From Lampris incognitus (taxonomy: Eukaryota > Chordata > Actinopteri > Lampriformes > Lampridae): a DNA stretch of 64,000 bases. Positions 40,193 through 52,100 of the stretch are shown here, one piece after another (position 1 is the first letter of the stretch; the number at the start of each line of letters is the position of its first letter). Location: contig NC_079213.1 of the NCBI RefSeq assembly GCF_029633865.1, positions 100,090,064-100,154,063 of the forward strand, given 5' to 3'. The notes beneath the pieces were generated by a model. The model was not told the DNA's origin and did no database searches. It saw only the letters and a list, made by a program, of their open reading frames with translations. The position numbers and the translations under genes were made by a program.

Positions 40193-43100
40193 CTGCAGGG
40201 GGGAGGATGAAATGAAGTTACGTAAATCTCGCAGAGGGAGATGCTGATGGTTTGAGTTTTAGTTTAAAGTGGTTATCTTTAATTTCTTCCAACTGTTAGT
40301 TTTCATAACACAAATCCCAGCGTTTCATTCAAAACCAATGTGATCCTGAACATGCAGGAAGTGTTGCCATGCAGATCACAATTTCTGAAGGTTGCAGATT
40401 TTTTAGTAACACCAACAATTTAATTCCGTGGTAGCGTAATTATTTTGGAGAAAGAAGACACATGACATTGTTGACCACAACAACATCATCCACCATGATA
40501 ATATTGAGCAACATCTCAATCCATATCACACATGTAATTAAACCTAATAAAATGCTGGACAATGTTCAGCTTTGTATTTTAGCATCTATTGCTTTCTCTA
40601 ACTTATTCGACATGCAAGTTCCTCCTTGGCGGGAATGGTGGAGCCCACCGATGAAAAACAACACATAGGAGCAATTACAGACCACCGATACATTGAATGG
40701 CTGCAACAAAAATGCCAATGGGAAAAGTTATCAAATATGTTTTAACATGAAGAAATTACGGATAACCACTTTAACATTCTTCACAAAAAACTGGTCTCAC
40801 AGTTAATTTAATTCTCCCTCACTTTCCTTAAAATGGCTTGTTGTATTGTAAGAATTTTTTTTGGGGGGGGGGGGATTGTCCCCTCTTTTTCTCCCCAATT
40901 GTCAATTGTACCCATCTAATTACCCCACTCTTCCGAGCCGTCCCGGTTGCTGCTCCACCCCCTCTGCCGAGTTGGGGAGGGCTGCAGACTACCACATGCC
41001 TCCTCTGATACATGTGGAGTCACCAGCCGCTTCTTTTCACCTGACAGTGAGGAGTTTCACCAGGGGGACGTAGCGCATGGGAGGATCACGCTATTCCCCC
41101 CAGTTCCCTCCCCCCTGAACAGGCGCCAGTGCAGCGACCAGGACACATACCCACATCCGGCTTCCCACTTGCAGACACGCCCAATTGTGTCTGTAGGGAC
41201 GCCCGACCAAGCCAGAGGTAACATGGGGATTCGAACTGGCGATCCCCCTGTTGGTAGGTAATGGAATAGACCACCACACCACCCAGACGCTCTGTCCTTT
41301 CTAATAATGTGGTTTCTTGTTGCATTCTGGGATAGAGAGCTAGCTTACAAACCTTTCGCTGTCTGTTTACTTCGACCATTAACGTATGGCAGTAAAGCCA
41401 GCAAGCCTCATTAGAAAGCTAAATGATAAAACAAACAGGACAAGACTGTTTGTTGAAGAAAAATAAACCGGTTAGAATTTCAAAACATCCCTATCAACAT
41501 TAATTTTCACCTTACCACTGCGTCTGTTCTATCAAAAACCCATCAAAAAAGCTTTTACTTTGATTTCATCTGCTTACCGAGTTTGACAGGGAAGCCGGGG
41601 GGGAGCTTCATCTGAACGAACTCCCTGAGTTTGTTAAAGTGCTTGAAAGGTGCGATCACCTCCAGAACATTTAATAACCTGTCAGGAGAACATCAGACAC
41701 GTTTCTTACATGTGGAAGTAAAGTCAGAATGAATGAAGACAGATTATACTGCAGTTTGGACTGAATGCTGTGATACTGAGTCTTAAGACCTCCTTAACTG
41801 GTGTTGAAAAAACATTCTATATTCTGAATACAATACTTGGGAATAATTTCTAAAAACGATGTCTTAAGACTGAAAGACATGAAGCACATCATTTATTTTG
41901 CAAGAAACAACTGAGGTAAAGCCCAAAGGTGATAAGTTCCATCAATATGAAAAATAAGTTGTTTTTTAAATTTCTTTTTTTTACTGTACTATTAAATTAG
42001 TAGTTCTATTAAGGTATGGAAATTTTAATAATGAGCACTGCTATTGCAGATGACGAAAAAAACCCAGTCATTGAGGACATCCAAGCCAGTGCATTCTTAG
42101 TGACAGTCCTAAGCCCAGATAAATGGGAAGGGTTACATCAGGAAGGGCACCCGGCATAAAATCTTTGCCAAATCAAATATGTGGATCATACATCAGATTT
42201 CCATAACGTTCGGTCGAGGCCCGGGTTACCAACAACCGCCACCGGTACTGTTGGCCAGCGTGGTGCCGGTGGAAACTATGCTACTGTTGGCTGAATGAGA
42301 AGGAGAGGGGGAAGGCATGTCCAGAGGCAGTGAGAGAGGAGGAAGGGTAGGAGTGTGGAGGTGAGATTCGGAACTTTGAATGTTGACACTATGACAGGTA
42401 TAAAGGGAGACAGCTGGCTGATATGATGGAAAGAAGAAAAGGTAGGCATACTGTGTGCAAAAGACCAGGTGGAGGAGTAAGGGCAGGAGCATCAGAGGTG
42501 GGTTCAAACTCTTCTACCATGGTACAAATGGGAGGAGAAATGGGGTAGGGGTAATTCTGAAGGAAGAGTATGCCAAGAGTGTGCTGGAGGTGACGAGAGT
42601 GTCAGTCAGAGTGATGAGTATGAAGCTGGAAATCGAAGGTGTATTGCTGAATGTTAACAGCACATATGTCCTGCAAGTTGGGTGTGAGATGGAAGAGAGA
42701 AGAATTCTGGAGTGAGTTGGATGACGTGGTGGAGAGGGTACCCAAGGAGGAGAGGGGTGATTGGAGCGGACTTCAATGGACATGTTGGTGAAGGGAACAG
42801 AGGTGATGGGTAGATATGGTGTCAAGGAGAGAAATGTGGAAGGACAGATGGTGGTGGATTTTGCGAAAAGGATGGCAATGACTGTGGTGAATACATATTC
42901 CAAGAAGAGGGAGGAACACAGGGTGATGTATAAGAATGGAGGAAAGTGTACACAGGTGGACTATATCTTATGTAGAAGGGGTTGGAGACTGCAAGGTGGT
43001 GACAGGAGAGAATGTAGATAGGCAGCATCGGATGGTGGTCTGTAGGATGACTTTGGAGACCAAGAAGAGGAAGCGAGTGAAGGCAGAGCCAAGGATCAAA

Positions 43101-46100
43101 TGGTAGAGGTTGAAGAAGAAAGACTGTTGTGTGGAGTTCAGGGAGGAGTTAAGAGAGACACAGGGTGGAAGTGAAGAGTTGCCGGATGGCTGGGCAAGCA
43201 CTGCAGAAATAGTGAGGGAGACAGCTAGGAAGGTACTTGGTGTGTCATCAGGATAGAGGAAGGAAGACAATGAGACTTGGTGGTGCAATGAGAAAATACA
43301 GCAAAGTATACAGAGGAAGAGGTTGGCAAAGAAGAAGTGGGACAATCAGAGAGATGAAGAAAACAGACAGTACAAGGAGATGCAGTGTAAAGTGAAGAAA
43401 GAGGTCGCAAAGGTGTATGGTGAGTTGTACGAGAGGTTAGACACTAAGGAAGGAGAAAAGGACTTGTACCGATTGGCTAGACAGAGGGACCGAGCTGGGA
43501 AGGATGTGCAGCAGGTAAGGGCAATGAAGGATAGAGATGGAAATGTGCTGACAAGCAAAGAGAGTGTGTTGAGAAGGCCAGAAGGAGTTACATTGTGTCT
43601 TTGTGGATTTAGAGAAAGCATATGACAGGGTGTCGAGAGAGGCGATGTGGTATTGTATGAGGAAGTCGGGAGTTGCAGAGAAGTATGTAGGAGTGGTGCA
43701 GGATATGTATGAGGGAAGTGTGACAGTGGTGAGGCGTGTGGTTGGAATGACAGATGGGTTCAAGGTGGAGGTGGGATTACATCAAGGATCGGCTCTGAGC
43801 CTTTTCTTGTTTGCAATGGTGATGGACAGGTTGACGGACGAGATCAGGCAGGAGTCTCTGTGGACTATGATGTTCGCGGATGACATTGTGATCTGTAGTG
43901 AGAGTAGGGTGCAGGTTGAGGAGAGTTTGTAGAGATGGAGGTATGCACTGGAGAGAAGAGGAATGAAAGTCAGTCGGAGCAAGACGGAATACCTATGCGT
44001 GAATGAGAGGGAGGACAGTGGAATGGTGAGGATGCAAGGAGTAGAGGTGACAAAGGTGGATGAGTTTAAATACTTGGGGTCAACTGTCCAAAGTAATGGG
44101 GAGTGTGGAAGAGAGGTGAGTGCAGGCAGGGTGGAGTGGGTGGAGAAGAGTGTCAGCAGTGATTTACGACAGAAGGGTACCAGCAAGAGTTAAAGGGAAG
44201 GTTTACAAGATGGTAGTGAGACCAGCTATGTTATATGGTTTGGAGACAGTGGCACTGATGAAAAGACAGGAGGCGGAGCTGGAGGTGGCCAGAGTTGAAG
44301 ATGCTAAGATTTTCACTGGGAGTGACGAAGAAGGACAGGATTAGGAATGATTATATTAGAGGGACTGCTCAAGTTGGACGATTTGGAGACAAAGCAAGAG
44401 AGGCAAGATTGAGATGGTTTGGACGTGTGGAGGAGAGATGCTGGGTATATTGGGAGAAGGATGCTGAAGATGGAGCTGCCAGGGAAGAGGAAAAGAGAGG
44501 TGGTTTGTGGATGTGGTGAGGGAGGAAATGCAGGTGGCTGATGTGACAGGAGGATGCAGAGGACAGGAAGAGACAGAAACTCATGATCCGCTGTGGCGAC
44601 CCCTAACGGGAGCAGCTGAAAGTAGTAGTAGCTATTGCAGATGAGGACATCAGCCCACTTCTCACACTTTTTGTGTAGCTGTTTTTGAAGGACTCTCATC
44701 TCCATATCTTCATTACTACAGTATATTTCTTTTTATTTTCTCCCAATGGTTCCCACCTCTTACCGTCAGAATATTTCACTTCCAGAAAACTAAGTCCAAT
44801 AAACCCCAGCCGTCCCTCACACTTTCAAAACTCACACCACCCATCTCTCGGCTAGCTTCAGTTTCATCTCAGTGAAGAGAAAACAACACAGATGAGGTCT
44901 CTGCCTGTGGACAGAGAACCACGGGTGCCTGGACCCCATGCTGAAAGAGAAAATAAACTTACGATTCAATGCCCAGAGGGAAGTCTTGACTCATGGCTAC
45001 TGTGGCTTTGAAGTTTTTCTTGCTCTCTTTGCACACCAGTTCTCTCCCTAGATGAGGAGCTCTGGAAAGAGAATTTGAATGAAAGAAACAGGAATTATAA
45101 TCAGAGAAATAAGAACAAGTGGACAGAACACAAGACATCAACACAGCAATAATAATAAAGACCATTCATGAAATCCCAGAGCAGCATGAAATGTGGTTGA
45201 AGTGGTGGTAAGTGATCCTGGTGATCCTGGGTGGAAGTTAGGGATATATATACACTCACCGGCCACTTTATTAGGCACACCTGTCCAACTGCTCGTTAAC
45301 GCAAATTTCTAATCAGCCAATCACATGGCAGCAACTCAGTGCATTTAGGCATGTAGACATGGTCAAGACCATCTGCTGCAGTACAAACCGAGCATCAGAA
45401 TGGGGAAGAAAGGTGATTTAAGTGACTTTGAACGTGACATGGTTGTTGGTGCCAGATGGGCTGGTCTGAGTATTTCAGAAACTGCTGATCTACTGGGATT
45501 TTCATGCACAACCATCTCTAGGGTTTACAGAGAATGGTCCGAAAAAGAGAAAATATCCAGTGAGCGGCAGTTCTGTGGGCGAAAATGCCTTGTTGATGCC
45601 AGAGGTCAGAGGAGAATGGCCAGACTGGTTCGAGCTGATAGAAAGGCAACAGTAACTCAAATAACCACTCATTACAACCGAGGTATGCACAAGAGCATCT
45701 CTGAACGCACAACACGTCGAACCTTGAGGCAGATGGGCTACAGCGGCAGAAGACCACACCGGGTGCCACTCCTGTCAGCTAAGAACAGGAAACTGAGGCT
45801 ACAATTCGCACAGGCTCACCAAAATTGGACAACAGAAGATTGGAAAAACGTTGCCTGGTCTGATGAGTCTCGATTTCTGCTGCGAAATTCAGATGGTAGG
45901 GTCAGAATTTGGCGTCAACAACATGAAAGCATGGATCCATCCTGCCTTGTATCAACGGTTCAGGCTGGTGGTGGTGGTGTAATGGTGTGGGGGATATTTT
46001 CTTGGCACACTTTGGGCCCCTTAGTACCAATTGAGCACCGTGTCAACGCCACAGCCTACCTGAGTATTGTTGCTGACCATGTCCATCCCTTTATGACCAC

Positions 46101-49100
46101 AGTGTTCCCATCTTCTGATGGCTACTTCCAGCAGGATAACACGCCATGTCATAAAGCTCGAATCATCTCAGACTGGTTTCTTGAACATGACAATGAGTTC
46201 ACTGTACTCAAATGGCCTCCACAGTCACCAGATCTCAATCCAATAGAGCACCTTTGGGATGTGGTGGACCGGGAGATTCGCATCATGGATGTGCAGCCGA
46301 CAAATCTGCAGCAACTGTGGGATGCTATCATGTCAGTATGGACCAAACTCTCTGAGGAATGTTTCCAGTACCTTGTTGAATCTATGCCACGAAGGATTAA
46401 GGCAGTTCTGAAGGCAAAAGGGGGTCCAACCCGGTACTAGCAAGGTGTACCTAATAAAGTGGCCAGTGAGTGTATATATATATAGTATATATAGTATATA
46501 TATGTAAGGTAGTAATGTAAATCCGCCACAGGGTGGCACTGTTACGCTGTATGTTCCCCTGGGAATGCCGCAAATGGCGATGTTTGTCCCTCTTGCAACA
46601 CCGTACCCCTAGTTCTGGTCCCGGGCAAAATGCTACATTGATCAAACGTTTTTGTTTCTTCTGCCGGAAGGTAAGCGGTGTTGCTGGCGGTCTGCATTAT
46701 CATAAAAATATTGATTTATATCGCACATATTGTCCGACTGTTTATTCTGTGGTGTTAATAGACAAGTTGGCTTATAACCTAATTAAAGTTTGATGTCGAA
46801 CATTGTATTTGGTAAGAGAAATGTGACAAAAAGTGTTGGCTAGCCTGCTGAGCATTAGCATGGCATATAACGCAGGATGCAGTATTATTTGAGCAGATTA
46901 TCGATGGTTTTTTTGTTTAGTTTTATGGGTAATAAGTGCCTTATTTAATTTATAATGGATGAAATTTGCTTCGGTTTTGCCGTAAGGTAGCATTTTGATA
47001 TGAGATGTGTTTATTTGCGCATTTGCACTTTTTATTTTAATTTTATTGAGAAAGAAAATGTTTTTGTTTCTTCTGCCGGAAGCTGTGAGTATGAGGAGGC
47101 CAGCGGCCAGCTGATAGATGAGAGGCGAAGTGCAAGCGAGTGCCAATAAAGTGTCCAGGTCTCAGCCACGATCCCAAGCCTCCGCCTCCTTCCTTTTCCC
47201 CGCAAACATAATACTACAACAAACACAACGCAGAGTCCCAGGGCGTGTAGGGAGACGACGGCCGAACGCAAAGTATGGGTTACATCATGGTGCCGTGACC
47301 CGGATCGTGGTGCTTCGAGATCCAAGGAGATACAGAGACTCGCGTCCTCGCCTTTGCTGCTGCATTGAACTACGTTACCTTCAGTGACTGGACAGTGTGG
47401 TGGACTGAACTACTGTCATCGGCGCTGCAGCATTGGCAAGATACTCACCTCTTCAAATATCCTTTAAAGACTGTTGAAAGCTTGCTATATCCATTTGAGG
47501 ACTTTTTATGATATTTCGATAAACTTAACTGTTATTTGAGTTGTGTAAAAGTGTGCTATGTGAGATCCTGCCATAGGAACACTGTGTTTAACATTAAGCT
47601 GATATATATCATTCATAATTTTTTGGTTTTGGTTAAGGGTTGTGTATTGACCATCTGATTTTGACTCAAGTTTAATGTGAGTTTTGAGTTGATAGTGGAT
47701 ATATTTACTGGAAAAAAAAAGAAAAAAAAAAGGAGATTTTGCATACACAGCTAAACTTATTCTGTGAACACAGTGAATCATTAATAGTCATCTGTTTTGA
47801 CACCAACAGTTACACCAGTCATAGTGATTTAGAAAAAAAAATATATCAAAATGTTCAGTGACTATGCAGATTATCAGTCAAAGCAAGAAGGTGCCTCTGC
47901 TGCCACACCGGGTTCCCAACTGCCCCTGATGCCCACAGCCAGCCACAACTGTGACTCTCCAGCCCAGACACAACCCCACCTTTCAAGCAAGGGCGTAACA
48001 ACCACCAGTGCTGCAAATCAACAGCAATCAGTGAGGCCAAAGCTTAACAAATACTTCACTAGCCCCACCACCACCCAACAGCTGATCCTCCCTCAAGACC
48101 ACCACAGCAGTCAGCAGCCCCCATACCCAGGACTAAGTGCACCACTCACTCCACCACCCTCAATACTGTCACCTTACCCTATTCACTACTCCACTCCAGC
48201 TCATGCACCCATCTTGCCAGCCTCTAGAGCTCCAATGCAAGCACCCTCACTATGTTTTGACAGCAGCCCAGCTGCCAAACCAATCCACCGAAACAGCAGG
48301 CCAGACTACAGCCTGCCCAGTGCATCCCTTCCAGCTGTACAGATATTAGTGGAACCTAATCCCCCGGCCCAAGCCAGTGTGAACCAGCACACACACCCTT
48401 TGCCCATTCACAGCCTCTCGTGCCCCACCTCCACGGAAATGCAAACTGTACAGCAGCCTACCATGACTCACCCAGACACCCCGCCTTACCAAAGCCCTGC
48501 TGCCGAGCCTAAACCCCGGGTCTACACTGGTCCTGCATATAATCCCCCTGTGCCCCAGGCCCTCATACCAAGCTTTCAAATGCCACCAATGATGAACATT
48601 ATGAGCTACCCCTCTTCTACTGGCCAGACCCTTCAAATTTAACAGCATGGATCAATCCCCCAGGTGCATATGTCACAGCCTGCTGCCCTCTACCCCCAAG
48701 AGGTGACCACCCCACTAGCAGTGCAACATGTAGCCCCTTACCACACAGCCCCTGCCTCAGACCCTCGAGCTGTCATGTACCACAACACCCTCCACCACAC
48801 CCATCCACCACCCCGCACATGCACCCACGTCCGTATGAGCCCCCAATGAATGCTCCCGTCAGAGCCGCAGCCAACACAACCTTTCCACCAGCTGCATATG
48901 GTGGGTTCATGCAAACTCATCAGGTAAAAAATGTCCAAATGTCCAATGTCCATGTCTGGCAATCCAGACAGCAAAATACTTGTAGAAGACTGGGTTCGTG
49001 ATATGCAGTACCTTCTGGAAGCAATCGAGCTCCCCACACACCTCCGCTTTTCGACTGTTGTGCGACACCTGAGCAGTGAGGCCAGGAAGCTAGTCCTGAA

Positions 49101-52100
49101 CCTACCCCCCCCACGACCAGACTCCAGAGAAGGCGTATGATGAGCTCAGGGCTGAATACAGCGACACACCAGGCTCACTTGATCCACTAGCCGACTTCTA
49201 TGAGCGCAGCCAGAGGTCCGGAGAGTCTGCCTGCTCTTATGCTATTGCTCTGGAGGCAACACTGAGAGCGGTAGAGGAAAGTCAGAGAGGGGGCAGGTAA
49301 TTTCCTGATCGTGATAGTAAACTCACTCGACAGTTTCTAAGAGAACTTTCTAAGAGTGTATGCAAGGATCGCACCAATGAAGCCCAGGCTTTTGAGTTTC
49401 CGGGAGCTGCAAGCAGAGCTTAGAAACCTTGCAAAAGAGACTCAGAAGTTCCAGTCACAACACAAGACAAAGATAGCGCTCACCCAGGTGCAGGTCACAT
49501 CAGAATGTGATACCAATATGAGGTCAGAGAGGTCAAAACACACTTCAGAGTGGACAGAGCTTAAAGATATGGTCAAGAAATTAGCTCTTAGCCAAGAAGA
49601 ACAGATGACCAAGTTGGCTCACCTTGAGTTGAGAATTGCTGAACCTACCCCTGCACCAGCCCCTGCACCCCCACTAAGGCCCCAACCATCTCCCAGAACA
49701 GTTACTCAGGGCTCCAGTGTTGTTTGCTACCGGTGTGGGAAGCAAGGGCATATAGCCCGAGTATGTCGAGCGGTGCTCCCGGATCCCAGTCCGCCCTGGA
49801 CTCACCAACCCCAGCCTGCAACCTCCGCAGAGAGCACCACACCCCACTCAACGCAGCATTTAAACGCCTAGAGCCTGTGGTAACTGGGGCAACCATGGGC
49901 AAGCAGCAAGACCCCCCACTGCAGGTGAGCGATACTGATGATGGAGTAGAGGACATTCCTATTGTGGGTCCCAGGAATGAGGGTGAGGTGGAAGTCAATG
50001 GATTAAAGTGCAGGGCTCTTATCGATTCCGGCTCTCAGGTAACCAGTATTACTCACGGATACTGGTGCAACCACCCTGACCTCCATGGACAGAAACTACG
50101 GCCCTCTAAAATACCCATAGCAGGTGCAGCAGGTCAGGATGTGCCTTACTCTGGTGTCCTGCGAATTAAGTTGAAAGTGCTGTGGAAAGAGTTCCAGAGT
50201 GTGCCGGCTTTTGTTGTCCCTGACTCCGAGTATCGCTCCTCCGTCCCACTGCTTGTGGGAACTAATGTCGTCCGTGCCGCCAGGAGGCACCTCCAAGCAA
50301 CCTATGGGGAGCAATATCTTCAACGGGTGAAGGAAAGCCATCCAGAGTGGTACACAGCTTTACTGGAAACTGGCGACACTGAATATACAGGAGCAGACGA
50401 CATGGTGGGCCCTGCTGTGTACACTGGCTGTAAAATACGCATCCCGGGAGGGAAAGAGATGGACTTAATGTGAAAATCAAAGCTGGCCCACAAAGAAAGA
50501 CATACACAGCGCTAATTGAAGGCCACGCCTCCATTCGGCTTCCCCAGGACCTTATGGTCGCCAAAGTTCTTGCAGATGTGAAGAAAGGCTGTGCTCCTGT
50601 CAGAGTGATGAACCTGTCCCAACAAACTGTCACAATCAAACCACACACACAGCTGGCCAGCGCCTTCCTGGTGGACAGTGTTGTGGATTTTTCAGCCACG
50701 GAACAGAGTTGTCATCAAAATGAGGAGAACAAAGAGACATACCTGTGTCTGAACCAAGTTGTGAGCAGTGGTGGGGTGGACATAAGTGAAGCAGCAGTGG
50801 AGAATGAGCACCAGCGCGCCCTCCTAAAAGAGCTTGTGGAGAGGAATATGGGGGTGTTCTCACAGCACTCAATGGACTACGGCCACACAAAAACAGTCTA
50901 GCACGAAATCCCCCTGGTCGACTCAAAGCCCTTTCGACTCCCGTACCGCAAGATTCCCCCTTCACAGTGGCAGGATGTGAGGAAGTTGCTGACAGAAATG
51001 GAAACAGCAGGGGTTATCAGGCCTAGTAAGAGTCCATATGCTTCGACAGTAGTGATTGTTACCAAGAAAGACGGATCACTAAGATTATGCATCGATTACC
51101 GAAGGCTTAACACCTGCAGCACAAGAGATGCATTTCCACTGCCCAGAATAGAGGAGGCCCTGGAGGCTCTGGGTCAAGCAAAGTATTTCTCAACACTTGA
51201 TCTCACATCTGGATACTGGCAGGTAGAGGTGGCGGAGCAGGACAAACACAAAACAGCATTCAGCACTCCCATGGGGCTGTTTGAAGCCAACAGAATGCCT
51301 TTCGGCCTTCAAAACGCTCCGTCCACCTTCCAGAGACATGACCTGCTGCTTTGGCGATCTGAACTTCACCCATCTCCTGATCTACCTTGATGATCTGATC
51401 ATATTCTCTAAAACCTTTGATGAGCATCTGGAGAGGCTGCAGCTGGTGTTCGATCGACTGAAGGGGCATGGCTTGAAGTTGAAGCCTTCCAAATGTCAGC
51501 TTGTGAGAAAGGAGGTGCACTACTTGGGTCACCTGGTGTCTGCGGAGGGCATCAGGACAGACCCAGAGAAGATCAGCAGAGTCAAGGACTGGGCGAGGCC
51601 CACGAATCATAAAGAGGTGCTTCAGTTCCTGGGATTCACCGGATATTACAGGCGGTTTGTGTGCAGTTACTCCACCTTAGCCGCGCCCCTGTACCGCCTT
51701 ACCGCTGGTGACCCTAGAAAGAAACGGAGAGGGGGGAAGAAGAGGTTAGTGCTTGACCCGCCCTTTGTCTGGACTGATGAGTGTGAGGAGGCTTTTCCGT
51801 CACTGAGAGAAAGATTGACAACTGCTCCAGTGTTAGGCTATCCAGACTACAGCCTACCCTTTCTGCTCCAGACTGACGCCTCGGGGGAGGGGCTTGGTGC
51901 TGTATTAGCCCAAGTTCAGGACAGAGTCGAGAGAGTCATAGCTTATGGCAGCAGAGGCTTGAGCCCAGCAGAGACGAGGTATTCAGCACACAAACTAGAG
52001 TTCCTCGCTCTGAAATGGGCAGTGACCGACAAGTTCTATGACCATCTACATGGGCGCAAGTTCTCAGTCCAGACAGACAATAACCCCCTCAAGTATGTCA

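Noticed and set aside
43346-43763. Minus-strand open frames at 42.2-44.2 kb
   Set aside because: They are shadows of the + strand RTE-type LINE, which has clear endonuclease and RT motifs.
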